From: an uncultured Bacilli bacterium
GTDB taxonomy: Bacteria > Bacillota_I > Bacilli_A > RF39 > UBA660
Reading direction: 5' to 3'
Assembly (NCBI GenBank): GCA_934095825.1
Contig: CAKOKQ010000009.1
Location: forward strand, 1-64,000
DNA length: 64,000 bases
Below, one piece after another: positions 53,386 to 61,787 of the stretch (its first letter is position 1; every line of letters starts with the position of its first letter). A program made the translations under genes and the position numbers. A model generated the notes under the pieces. The model saw nothing but the letters and a program-made list of their open reading frames with translations. It searched no databases and was not told the DNA's origin.

Positions 53386-53826
53386 TTAAAGAATTTTAAA
53401 TAAAAAATTATATAGTATCTTAACTACTCCATTGCTACTAAAATAAATAACAGTCATATATGATAAATATAACAAATAAAAAATAGCATTAGGTATAGTA
53501 CTATTATAAAACTTTGAACTCAAATAAAAATTAAGAAATCCAAGTAAATAAAGAATAAAATAAGTCAGTATAAATAGCGGTATTATCGCTATAAATAAAA
53601 TAAGTATATCAATATATAATTCGTACGAAGATGCATTAGAAGAATAGAATATCCCCACCGGTATTAAAGATATAAATGTACTTAAAAGATACTTCTTTTC
53701 TGCAACTAATTTTTGCATTTTTAAACTAAATGGTATAAATAAAGTTATTGGCGTAGCAATAAGTCCATCATACATAATCCAAATAAATAAGAAACAAAAG
53801 TGTATAAACAATATCATAATTATCAC
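53386..53826 (-). CDS. Small polytopic membrane protein
   Basis: A 146-residue, very hydrophobic protein with four likely membrane helices (about 1-30, 45-62, 70-97, 112-132). No motif is recognised. The upstream AGGTGATAATT fits a ribosome site. It lies between tRNA fragment C and repeat copy 3, so just outside the array proper. Confidence 0.55.
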   Translation of the reverse strand: MIIMILFIHFCFLFIWIMYDGLIATPITLFIPFSLKMQKLVAEKKYLLSTFISLIPVGIFYSSNASSYELYIDILILFIAIIPLFILTYFILYLLGFLNFYLSSKFYNSTIPNAIFYLLYLSYMTVIYFSSNGVVKILYNFLFKIL

Positions 53827-53950
53827 CTGATTTTATGATAGCATAAAAAATAATTAATGTCCTAAAGTATTCAATTAAATTAAAAATAATATTTCTATAT
53901 ATGATAATAAGTAGTGATGTTTCCAAATTTTTACTTCATTAATCAAAAAC

Positions 53951-54345
53951 ATGATATAATAACGCCAAGAAAGGAATTTTAACTGATGAACAAAAAGCAA
54001 AAGATAATTTTAATTGTTTGTGTTACCCTTGCCATATTAGCCGCTGTTTTTTACTTTTTTGTCTACAATCCTAAAGATATTTTTGGGAAAAATTGCCAAA
54101 CTGCTTACAATCTAAGTCATTATGAATATAGTGATGGCTTTAAAATTGATATTCCTGAGAATAGTTGCTTTGTAAATACTTGTTGTATGATTTGTCATAG
54201 GTTTAGAACTCATGAAAATTATGACTCTTTAAATGCTAAACTTCAAAAAATTGTAGATAATTATAATTCTAACAATAGCGACCGTCAGATTTCTTATACG
54301 ATTGAAAAACATTTATGGTATAACGCGTACACCATAGGATATTAA
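53951..54345 (+). repeat. Cassette repeat, copy 3 (gene and promoter only)
   Basis: Matches copies 1 and 2 from the TATAAT to the stop codon. Upstream, 53834-53950 matches 43012-43128 of copy 1. Downstream it diverges, and no tRNA fragment follows it. Confidence 0.85.
53986..54345 (+). CDS. Cassette membrane protein, copy 3 (119 residues)
   Basis: Same as copies 1 and 2 apart from a few residues: MICHRFR in place of MIGHRFR (one extra Cys) and NAYTIGY at the end in place of NEYTIGY. The membrane helix is TLAILAAVFYFF. The ribosome site and start are conserved. Being outside the tRNA fragments, it may be the resident copy from which the others were captured, or the reverse. Confidence 0.7.
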   Translation: MNKKQKIILIVCVTLAILAAVFYFFVYNPKDIFGKNCQTAYNLSHYEYSDGFKIDIPENSCFVNTCCMICHRFRTHENYDSLNAKLQKIVDNYNSNNSDRQISYTIEKHLWYNAYTIGY

Positions 54346-54435
54346 GATTAAGTTAGAGCACATGATGGCTCTTTTTTTCGTAATTTAATAAAAACTATTT
54401 AAAGTTATCTCTAACTAAAAAGACCTTTTATAGGT

Positions 54436-55182
54436 CTAATCAGTATATAACAATTTAGAATCATTAATAATATTAGTTAAAGTTTCATTATCAGCGCTCG
54501 CAATTTTCTTGAAATTAACCTTAGTATAATAAACTTTAATCTTATCTTTTAAATCAAAACCATTAATTTCAATACCTTCGCCAAACCTTTTATTATTTAA
54601 ATCATATCCTGTAATATCATGATATTTTTCCCTGCTTAGTTTCTCCATAATAGTTTGATATCTAGTAATAAATATTATTGTATAATCATCTTTAGTTAAA
54701 TAACCATATTTTACTTGACCATTAGATACCGCATCAACATTGAATCTAATTGGACTACCACTAGTTTTTTCAATACTAATATTACCATCTTTAAATTCTT
54801 GTCTAAAAGTAACTGCATTAGCAAGTATTGCCAAAATTAAAACTATAATATATATACTTAAAATAACGGTCAAACTATTTCTAACTATTCCTATAACTTT
54901 TTTCTTCTTATCTGTCTCATCGACAACCTTAATAATATTTTTTTCAAAAGTTTTAAGATAATCTTCTTTAGTTAAATAAGTTCCTGATAATAACTCATTA
55001 ATTGTTATACCTAATGTATTACATAATGATTCATATAATGCCAAGTCCGGCATACAAACTCCTGTTTCCCAACGCGATACTGTTCTAATATTAACATTAA
55101 GTTTTTCGGCTAATTCTTCTTGCGTTAATTTTTTCTTTTTTCGGCACTCCGCAATAAATTTACCTATTTTTTCTTGATTCAT
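54436..55182 (-). CDS. Membrane-anchored XRE-family regulator A
   Basis: A 248-residue protein. Residues 1-65 are a Cro/C1-type helix-turn-helix (KLTQEELAEKLNVNIRTVSRWETGVCMPD). A linker, one membrane helix (about 102-124, TVILSIYIIVLILAILANAV) and an external domain of about 120 residues follow. ATG at 55182 is chosen because AGGAGGAGG precedes it; longer frames would translate that site. Such one-component sensors couple an outside signal to DNA binding. It is divergent from regulator B, and a perfect inverted repeat lies between them. Confidence 0.8.
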   Translation of the reverse strand: MNQEKIGKFIAECRKKKKLTQEELAEKLNVNIRTVSRWETGVCMPDLALYESLCNTLGITINELLSGTYLTKEDYLKTFEKNIIKVVDETDKKKKVIGIVRNSLTVILSIYIIVLILAILANAVTFRQEFKDGNISIEKTSGSPIRFNVDAVSNGQVKYGYLTKDDYTIIFITRYQTIMEKLSREKYHDITGYDLNNKRFGEGIEINGFDLKDKIKVYYTKVNFKKIASADNETLTNIINDSKLLYTD

Positions 55183-55249
55183 ATTTCCTCCTCCTAGGAT
55201 AAATATAACTAAATTTATTAACAAATAGTAGGACACTTTCTGTCAAACT

Positions 55250-55269
55250 TATAGACTTTTATGTCTATA
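55250..55269. promoter_or_regulatory. Perfect inverted repeat between divergent XRE genes
   Basis: TATAGAC, six bases, GTCTATA. It lies about midway between the starts at 55182 and 55342 and is a likely operator for one or both regulators. Confidence 0.55.
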
Positions 55270-55341
55270 TTATAAATCAAATTTTTAAATCTTCTTTTTA
55301 TATTAAAAAAATGATATAGTAATCCCATGGAGCGTGTTTAT

Positions 55342-56394
55342 ATGAATGCTGAAAATATCGGTAAATATTTAAAAAAATTACGAGTTAAACATAATTATAC
55401 TCAGGAAGACTTAGCAGAAAAACTCCATATTACTAGACAAGCCATCTCCTCTTGGGAAAATGGTCGCTTTATTCCTGATATTGAAAAAATTTATGATTTA
55501 GCCAACCTTTATGACTTAACTATCGAAGAAATTTATGCTGGTGGCAACTTAAAGAGTCCTCATAAATCAAATGAAATATTTATTAACAAAATTAATATTC
55601 AAAAAAGAAAATATATTATAACTCTTTTAATTACTATATTTACTTTTTTACTATCCTTCTTTATTTACTATTTTCTTAATTCCTATAAAAAAACCCGCGT
55701 ATACTCTATAAATACTAACAATAATTCCTTTGAACTTGCTGGTAATATTCTAAAAATTAACCGAACTATTTATTTTGACTTAATGGTATATAATAGTAAT
55801 ACTAGTTACATTTGTCTTTATTATAATGATTTAGAAATATTATGTCCCAAAGGTACTAAAACGATAAAATTTCAAGAAAAATTAGGGACAGATAAGTATA
55901 TTTTAACTAAGGACTTTAATGATTATATAAATAACTTATATATAGGTACTGATAATATTAAAATAAAATTAGATGTTAATGAAACCTTCGTTAACGATGA
56001 ATTAATATTCAATAATAATAACTCTTCTAATGGTTCTGATTCTAAAAAAGATTATGATATATATATCGAAGTTCCTAAATATATAAGAGATAATTTTAAA
56101 TATAATCCTGATAAAGAACTATACTATTCTTCTGAAAACTATCAAGATAATAACTATAATATTCAGTATAATGTTAATAAAGGCATTATAACTATCTTAA
56201 ATAATAATAATAATAATACCGTTAAAATATGGCAATACAGTTTAAAAGATAAAGCCTTTATAATATATATGAAAATCATTAAAAATGAAATAATATCTAA
56301 TTATGATGAATCTCAAATAAAGAATTTATCTAAAGAAGAATATAATAATAATTTTAGAACTATCTTAAATTATTTAGATAAAATTATTAAATAA
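55342..56394 (+). CDS. Membrane-anchored XRE-family regulator B
   Basis: A 350-residue protein. Residues 1-65 are a helix-turn-helix (YTQEDLAEKLHITRQAISSWENGRFIPD), then a membrane helix (about 90-112, ITLLITIFTFLLSFFIYYF) and an external domain of about 235 residues rich in Asn, Tyr and Ile, with an Asn repeat near residue 290. ATG at 55342 has GGAG nine bases upstream. It has the same architecture as regulator A but a larger and unrelated sensor part. The target genes may be the small lipoproteins downstream. Confidence 0.8.
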   Translation: MNAENIGKYLKKLRVKHNYTQEDLAEKLHITRQAISSWENGRFIPDIEKIYDLANLYDLTIEEIYAGGNLKSPHKSNEIFINKINIQKRKYIITLLITIFTFLLSFFIYYFLNSYKKTRVYSINTNNNSFELAGNILKINRTIYFDLMVYNSNTSYICLYYNDLEILCPKGTKTIKFQEKLGTDKYILTKDFNDYINNLYIGTDNIKIKLDVNETFVNDELIFNNNNSSNGSDSKKDYDIYIEVPKYIRDNFKYNPDKELYYSSENYQDNNYNIQYNVNKGIITILNNNNNNTVKIWQYSLKDKAFIIYMKIIKNEIISNYDESQIKNLSKEEYNNNFRTILNYLDKIIK

Positions 56395-56584
56395 AGTTTA
56401 ACTTCCCAATATTTTAGTCTTTGCAAGTTAGACTTTCTTTTTTTAAAAACTTAATTATGTTAAATTTTAATTAGAAAAGAGGGATTGTATTGGAAAAATA
56501 ATTTAATGGGATATTAACTCTACTAACGGTAGAACATTTCTTTTAGTTATTATGTTATAATCTATTAAAAAGGAGGAAAATCAT

Positions 56585-57121
56585 ATGAAAATCAAGAATC
56601 TTGTTAAAGTAATATTTATATTAGTTTTAGTTGGTATCATAGTTTTAATCGCTAGTTGTACTAAGACTATGGTTGATTATTCTAAAATGGTAAGTCGTAA
56701 AAGTTTAAAGATTATATCTGAACATAATGCGTATGCTTTAGCGGTTGAAAATGAAGATTACGAATTGCCAACTTATGCTGTTTATAAAAATGTTAATTAT
56801 AATAACTATCAAAAAGTATTTGATTTACAATTAACAAATGATCTTTGGAGTGGATTAGTATGCTGGACCGATGATAGATTGTTTATATTTGGTTTTACCA
56901 TTGCTTCTTATGATTTAACAAACGGGCAAATAATAGATGAGGGAGATTCTAGAATATCTAATGCTGATACTGGTATGATAGGCCTAGTTTTAGGTATTTA
57001 TGATAATTATATCTATTATGAATATGCTAACAGAGAAGACAGTTACGGTAAGACCAGCCTCGATTTTAAAGAAGTAATACCTATTACTAAAAAAGATATT
57101 CCTAAGAAGTTAGAAAAATAG
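56585..57121 (+). CDS. Paralogue of the 50367 membrane-anchored protein, lipoprotein-like
   Basis: A 178-residue protein with an N-terminal hydrophobic signal ending LIASC, a probable lipobox at Cys25, and an external strand-rich domain: YAVYKNVNYNNYQKVF, LVCWTDDRLFIFGF, IASYDLTNGQIID, KTSLDFKEVIPI. About half of the positions match 50367-50903. AAAGGAGG precedes ATG. It shows that this family exists both in the tRNA array and outside it. Confidence 0.65.
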   Translation: MKIKNLVKVIFILVLVGIIVLIASCTKTMVDYSKMVSRKSLKIISEHNAYALAVENEDYELPTYAVYKNVNYNNYQKVFDLQLTNDLWSGLVCWTDDRLFIFGFTIASYDLTNGQIIDEGDSRISNADTGMIGLVLGIYDNYIYYEYANREDSYGKTSLDFKEVIPITKKDIPKKLEK

Positions 57122-57196
57122 TTAGAGTTAAGGTAACGAAGTAAAAAATAAATCTCCTTGGATTTTACTTGCGACAAAGGAAAAGGAAAAATTTAA

Positions 57197-57862
57197 ATGA
57201 AAAAAAATATTTTAATAATTGTTTTATGTATATCACTAATATTAATGACTAACGGTTGTAATAGTCAGACTAAAAATAAACCAAATAATTATAAAGATAC
57301 ATCTAGTGCTGTTTATAACTATTTTCAAAGTACTAAAAAAGATGAAAATATCGCTGCTATTTCTTATGACGATGAAAAACAGGTAATAGTAGTAACGCTA
57401 GTTGATAATAGCAAAGAAAACCAAGAAAAGTTTTTAAGTAATGTTAATGTCGATAAAAAATATATTGAATTTGAACAGGGTGGTACTTACAATACTTTTG
57501 ATACTAAAATAGTTACTTTAGATAGTGTTAAAGAAGATAAAATTAGTTTTAACAAATATCTAACTAAAGAAAATAGAACTATCTATTTAGAAAATAATAT
57601 TAAAGAATTATATATATTTGATCATCAAAGGCGTTGGACTTTTAAATATTATGTAACTAACACTAATCAATCATTAGAAAATAGTCTTAAATCAGTAACT
57701 GACTTATTAGAAAAAGAAGCAAATTTAAAAGATGGGGGCACCGCTATTTATAAAAATAAAGACAAAAATATGACAATAATTGCTTGCAATACTTTAAGTG
57801 GCAATAAAGATGTTTATATTGGCGACTATCAGTTAAGTTTTAAAGATAATATGTGTAAATAA
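57197..57862 (+). CDS. Lipoprotein of a tandem pair, first copy
   Basis: A 221-residue lipoprotein. The signal ends with the lipobox MTNGC (Cys21). The mature part has VYNYFQSTKKDENIAAISYDDEKQVIVVTLVDN, a long-helix segment (LENSLKSVTDLLEKEAN) and a conserved end, DGGTAIYKNKDKNMTIIACNT then NKDVYIGDY and CK. It is paralogous to the next gene, 30 bases downstream. No family is known to me. GGAAAAGG precedes ATG. Confidence 0.65.
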   Translation: MKKNILIIVLCISLILMTNGCNSQTKNKPNNYKDTSSAVYNYFQSTKKDENIAAISYDDEKQVIVVTLVDNSKENQEKFLSNVNVDKKYIEFEQGGTYNTFDTKIVTLDSVKEDKISFNKYLTKENRTIYLENNIKELYIFDHQRRWTFKYYVTNTNQSLENSLKSVTDLLEKEANLKDGGTAIYKNKDKNMTIIACNTLSGNKDVYIGDYQLSFKDNMCK

Positions 57863-57892
57863 CAAAATTTTAGTACGGAAAGAAAGTAATTA

Positions 57893-58567
57893 ATGAAAAA
57901 AAATATTTTAACTATCATATTATGCTTTTTATTATTAGTAATAACAAGTGCTTGTGAACATAAAACCCAAGATAAACCTACTAACCTAGAAGATACCTAT
58001 AAGGCCATCAATGCCTACTTTAGCACTTCGCGCGCTGATAAATCAAATTTAAGTGCTTTTTATGTTGACAGCGAAAAACATGTAATCATCGTTGAATTAG
58101 TTGAAAATAACACCCCAAATCAAAAAAACTTTTTAAAACTTACTAATGTTGATGAAAAGTATATAGAATTTAAGAAAGGTGGCCCTTATGAGGATAATGA
58201 TATCGATATAGAATTATCTGTTGTGGCCGATCAAACCTGTGGTAATATTGAATTTAATGAATACTTAAATAATGATAATATAAAAGTATATTTAGAAGAA
58301 AATGTTAGTGATTTATATGTAACTGATGCCGGTCGGAAAATGTCTTTTAAAGATTATGCCAACGGTCTTAACAAAACCTTGGATAGAAGTATAAAAGATT
58401 TAACTAATAAACTAGAGAAAACTGCTGCTTTAGATGACGGTGGCACTACTATTTATAAAGATAAAGACAAAAATATAACGATAATAGCCTGTAATACTTT
58501 AGATGGTAATAGAGATGTTTATATAGGTGATTATGCCTTATACTATAAGAATCATATGTGCAAATAA
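57893..58567 (+). CDS. Lipoprotein of a tandem pair, second copy
   Basis: A 224-residue lipoprotein with the lipobox ITSAC (Cys21). It follows the layout of the first copy: AINAYFSTSRADKSNLSAFYVDSEKHVIIVELVEN, a helix LDRSIKDLTNKLEK, then DGGTTIYKDKDKN and NRDVYIGDYALYY and CK. The similarity is strongest in the last 50 residues. The pair arose by tandem duplication and is cotranscribed; a terminator follows. Confidence 0.65.
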   Translation: MKKNILTIILCFLLLVITSACEHKTQDKPTNLEDTYKAINAYFSTSRADKSNLSAFYVDSEKHVIIVELVENNTPNQKNFLKLTNVDEKYIEFKKGGPYEDNDIDIELSVVADQTCGNIEFNEYLNNDNIKVYLEENVSDLYVTDAGRKMSFKDYANGLNKTLDRSIKDLTNKLEKTAALDDGGTTIYKDKDKNITIIACNTLDGNRDVYIGDYALYYKNHMCK

Positions 58568-58587
58568 TAATGATAGTCAAAAAAAGA

Positions 58588-58628
58588 GCAATACTAGGTT
58601 ATATCTTCATAATTAGTATTGCCTTTTT
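58588..58628 (+). terminator. Terminator after the lipoprotein pair
   Basis: GCAATACTA and TAGTATTGC with a 17-base loop, then TTTTT. Confidence 0.85.
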
Positions 58629-58851
58629 AAATAACTAAAAACAGTTAAAATTTAAATATTTAATTTTTACGCAATAATAGCATATTAAAAGTTAAGATAA
58701 ATGAGTCTTAACTTTTTCCCTATCTTTTAAAATTAATTATGCTATAATAAATCAATCAACAAAGCCATTATGTTGATTATAGTCTAAAAAAGACCATTAT
58801 TCGCAAAATAAAACTTTACAAAGTGCTATATAAATAAAATTATAACTGTTA

Positions 58852-59163
58852 TTAATAAAGATTAAGTCTAGTAACTTTATCAAGTTCTTTTTTTTCTTTA
58901 AGATACTTATCAAAAATTAAATTATAATTATCCTCCAAGACTCCCAGTTCTTTTTCCCATTTCATATGGGCACTTTCAAAATTCCTATTAGGTTCTAGCT
59001 TAATCAATGCTTTAATTTGTTTCTTTAAAATTTGACATTGTCTATTATATAAATTAACTGTTTCCAAAGTGATTTTTTTTAATTCTTTTGTAGTCTTATT
59101 AAGAAACTTATTCAATTCCTTTCCCTCAACTTTTGTATTAATTAAACTGCTTTTTTTATTCAT
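58852..59163 (-). CDS. Small coiled-coil protein
   Basis: A 103-residue basic helical protein (LNKFLNKTTKELKKITLETVNLYNRQ and a Lys/Glu-rich end). It has no signal or membrane helix. GGATGT is upstream of ATG. Not recognised. Confidence 0.5.
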   Translation of the reverse strand: MNKKSSLINTKVEGKELNKFLNKTTKELKKITLETVNLYNRQCQILKKQIKALIKLEPNRNFESAHMKWEKELGVLEDNYNLIFDKYLKEKKELDKVTRLNLY

Positions 59164-59336
59164 TACATTACATCCTTTCTCTATGCTATAGTGTTAATAA
59201 GTTTTACATTAAAAATTCTCTCTCATCACTACATTTATTATAGCACAAAATAATAATTTTTATTACAAAAAAGCGGTCATTCTGGGCTACATACTTAATT
59301 GGAAAAAAATGGCAAAATATTTATAGGTGGTATTAG

Positions 59337-59591
59337 ATGGTTTATAACGATAAAAAATTTAACTTTAATCCTGATATTAAACAAGTAATTGCGGAAAATA
59401 TCCGTAAATTCAGATTAGAAAAAGGATATACTCAAGAACAACTTGCCGTATATGCTGAACGCTCACCAGAGTTTGTTCGTCGTATAGAATCAGAGCTAGG
59501 TGAAAGGGGCTTTTCAATTGAAACTTTGTATCGTATTTCAATTGTCCTTGAAAAAGATGTCGGTGAGTTCTTTAAAAAGAATAATAAGTAA
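59337..59591 (+). CDS. Small XRE-family DNA-binding protein
   Basis: An 84-residue protein that is almost only a Cro/C1 helix-turn-helix: IAENIRKFRLEKGYTQEQLAVYAERSPEFVRRIESE, then FSIETLYRISIVLEKDVGEFF. AGGTGG precedes ATG. No partner gene is attached; it probably acts as a dimeric repressor. A hairpin with T-run follows. Confidence 0.85.
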   Translation: MVYNDKKFNFNPDIKQVIAENIRKFRLEKGYTQEQLAVYAERSPEFVRRIESELGERGFSIETLYRISIVLEKDVGEFFKKNNK

Positions 59592-59849
59592 ATAAGCAGT
59601 CTGTTTTCGTGATTGCTTTCTTTTTTACATATGCTTTTTGAAAATATTTTTTTTATAAAAACGGCGTTTACTTTTATTTTCTTAATTTTTTTCAAAGTTA
59701 GTGTTTATAAGGCTTTAAGTCCAATTTTTTAATTAAAAACTCCATCTAAAAATTACAGTTTTCTTACATATTTATTACAGTTTGTTTACATGTTATTTAA
59801 AGTTATTTATGGGATAATATAACTATGTTAAGCGAAGGGAGAATAAGAA

Positions 59850-60065
59850 ATGGAAAGTAGAGTAAAATGGTTTAACAATGAAAAGGGTTTTGGGTTTTTA
59901 GAAAATCAAGGTAAAGAAGATATTTTTGTTCATTATTCACAAATTGTTATGGACGGTTATAAAACTTTAAAAGAAGGTGATTATGTAACTTTTAATCTAG
60001 TAGAAACCCCTAAGGGACTACAAGCCAAAAATGTTGAAACAACTAGAAAGTGCATGGTAAATTAA
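59850..60065 (+). CDS. Cold-shock protein (CspA family)
   Basis: A 71-residue CSD protein. [14 protein letters not shown] contains RNP1 (KGFGFL) and DIFVHYS is RNP2; [23 protein letters not shown] completes the OB fold. It binds single-stranded RNA and melts secondary structure. GAAGGGAG precedes ATG at 59850. Its stop overlaps the next start (TAATG), so a 56-residue protein is coupled to it. The promoter region 59592-59849 is AT-rich with TTTACA and GATAATATAA before the start. Confidence 0.93.
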   Translation: MESRVKWFNNEKGFGFLENQGKEDIFVHYSQIVMDGYKTLKEGDYVTFNLVETPKGLQAKNVETTRKCMVN

Positions 60066-60235
60066 TGTCTGTAAAGGTTTTGAGTGCCGAAGAAATGGCT
60101 TTCATTAAAAATTTACCAAATAAGAAATTAGAAGATAATATTCTTCTTATCGGTAATGAAATAGTTAATCTTTACAGTACTCAAAGTTGTTATTTAGAAG
60201 AATTAAGACGCCGTAAATGCTATAATCGCAATTAA
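60065..60235 (+). CDS. Small protein coupled to the cold-shock gene
   Basis: A 56-residue protein whose ATG shares a base with the csp stop. LSAEEMAFIKNLPNKKLEDNILLIGNEIV is helical and a basic LEELRRRKCYNRN ends it. The coupling suggests coordinated amounts with the cold-shock protein. Not recognised. A short hairpin and T-run follow at about 60238-60259. Confidence 0.6.
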   Translation: MSVKVLSAEEMAFIKNLPNKKLEDNILLIGNEIVNLYSTQSCYLEELRRRKCYNRN

Positions 60236-60305
60236 TAGTCATATATGGCTTTTTTTATGCCTTCTTTAAATATTATAAAAAAAAGAATGTTTAAATACAT
60301 TCTAA

Positions 60306-60452
60306 TTAGTTAGCTTTTTTAGCGTTTTCAAGTTTTTTATTTCTCTTTTTTTCATCTAAATATAACTTGTTGATTAATTTTACTTTAACACCTTTTTCAT
60401 AAGCAAAGCATTTTTTAACGCCTTCTGGTAAGTTCTTTTTATATACTTTCAT
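60306..60452 (-). CDS. Lys-rich 48-residue protein
   Basis: The short frame runs from ATG at 60452, with GAGGTG seven bases upstream, to TAA at 60306. The product starts MKVYKKNLPEGVKKCFAYEKG and is strongly basic, ending KKLENAKKAN. The good ribosome site and codon use support a real gene. It could bind nucleic acid; function is unknown. Confidence 0.5.
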   Translation of the reverse strand: MKVYKKNLPEGVKKCFAYEKGVKVKLINKLYLDEKKRNKKLENAKKAN

Positions 60453-60502
60453 CTTTTTCACCTCACAAACAATATAAATTTCTCAAGTATTATATCATAA
60501 AA

Positions 60503-60814
60503 TTATAAAGTTGGAAAATTTTCTTGAACTAATTTCTTTTTAGGACTCTTTTTTGCTGATTTAATTATATAGTTATACCATTTTTGGTGCTCTTCATCCG
60601 AAAAATATCCCTCGTAAATTTTTAATGTTGCTAGCTTTAAACCAGTTTCATCTTGAACATTCAAGTCTTCCATTTGCTTTTTACAATTATCACTTTCTAA
60701 ATAATCAGTTAAATCACTTTTTAAAAAATCAACAATTATTTCTTTTTGGTTATTATAAACTTTTCTTAAGCTTACAACAAAATTCTTTATTTTTAATAAT
60801 AATTTCTTTTTCAT
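60503..60814 (-). CDS. Small unknown protein
   Basis: A 103-residue protein with a basic amphipathic start (KKKLLLKIKNFVVSLRK), an acidic middle (FLKSDLTDYLESDN) and KIYEGYFSDEEHQKWYNYIIKSAKK. It is soluble or peripherally membrane-bound. Not recognised. Confidence 0.5.
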   Translation of the reverse strand: MKKKLLLKIKNFVVSLRKVYNNQKEIIVDFLKSDLTDYLESDNCKKQMEDLNVQDETGLKLATLKIYEGYFSDEEHQKWYNYIIKSAKKSPKKKLVQENFPTL

Positions 60815-60996
60815 TTATTCTTTATCAATCTCAAGATTGATTCCTTTCCTTTTTGATAAACTATATTCTACCATATTGCTATTTTTTCGTAAATAACTTA
60901 AAATGATTTTAGAAAGGATAAGATTTCTTCTAACACCAAAAGTTTCTAACTTGCATAAAATTAAGTATGTGGATAATTGTAGGAAGGGTGATATTT

Positions 60997-61320
60997 ATGG
61001 GTTTTCCTCCTAACATTAATCCAGAACTTTTTTCTATTCTTGGTGCCGTAACTGGCATTATTGTTGAAGGTGATTATACTGCTAACGAGTTAAACTCCAT
61101 TGGTAACTGGATAATTCTGGTGGGTCAGTTTATGTTAACAACTGCTGCTCAGCAACAATTAATAAATGGCCGCTATCAAAATAATAATGGTAGTAGAATT
61201 AGGAGCGATGCCAACAATCATTCGACAAATAATAAACAATATACGACGCAAGAGCAACTCCAAGAGCTAGCTAATTATTTAAAAAAGTTAGAAGCAAAAA
61301 TAGAAGAAATCACTAAATAG
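60997..61320 (+). CDS. Small conserved-looking protein with hydrophobic core
   Basis: A 107-residue protein. PELFSILGAVTGIIVEGDYTANELNSIGNWIILVGQFMLTTAAQQQLI is hydrophobic, with Gly/Asn turns, and resembles short hypothetical proteins of spore-forming Clostridia and Bacilli that I recall but cannot name. A linker rich in Asn/Ser/Thr and a C-terminal coiled coil (LQELANYLKKLEAKIEEI) follow. ATG at 60997 follows AGGAAGGGTGA. It is three bases before the next gene. Confidence 0.6.
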   Translation: MGFPPNINPELFSILGAVTGIIVEGDYTANELNSIGNWIILVGQFMLTTAAQQQLINGRYQNNNGSRIRSDANNHSTNNKQYTTQEQLQELANYLKKLEAKIEEITK

Positions 61321-61322
61321 TT

Positions 61323-61787
61323 ATGAAAATAATTAATAAAATACTTAGCATACTTGTTACTATCTTTCTAATAACCAACCTTGTTGTAGTCTTTCTAATT
61401 AATGTTCACCTTGCTGGTCTTGGTATGATAAAATCAGCAACTGATGAATTAAGCCCTGAGGTTAAAATAAATGATTTATTAATTTATCAGAAGCAAAAAA
61501 CTTATCAAGAAAATGACATCATTGTTTATAATATTCAAAATAAATATTCTTTAGCTAAAGTTAAAAATACTACCGAATATTTAACTTATATTAAAGATAA
61601 TACTAATAAAGAATACTGTCCTATTAGCAATGCCGATATTAAAGGTAAACAAGTTGTTATCTTAAATGCTAAGCACATTATCATATATTTTATTACAGTC
61701 TTTATTTGCTTAGGCTACCTAATTATCAACATATTACTTAGTGTTAAAGAAATGAAAAAGGACTCTGAAGTTAATACTACTTCTTAG
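61323..61787 (+). CDS. Degenerate signal peptidase I-like membrane protein
   Basis: A 154-residue protein with helices at about 8-30 and 118-138, the layout of SipW/archaeal-type signal peptidases. The region SATDELSPEVKINDLLIYQK and ENDIIVYNI aligns with the S-x-S-M-x-P-x-x-x-x-GDLV box and GDIVxY of the family, but the catalytic Ser-Met pair is replaced (Asp-Glu-Leu). It is therefore probably inactive, or uses a different residue. It is cotranscribed with the preceding gene. S26-like fold inferred. Confidence 0.55.
   Translation: MKIINKILSILVTIFLITNLVVVFLINVHLAGLGMIKSATDELSPEVKINDLLIYQKQKTYQENDIIVYNIQNKYSLAKVKNTTEYLTYIKDNTNKEYCPISNADIKGKQVVILNAKHIIIYFITVFICLGYLIINILLSVKEMKKDSEVNTTS

Noticed and set aside
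53951..54345. Cassette repeats as insertion sequences
   Set aside because: They have no terminal inverted repeats, no transposase and no target-site duplications; the encoded protein is a small membrane protein.
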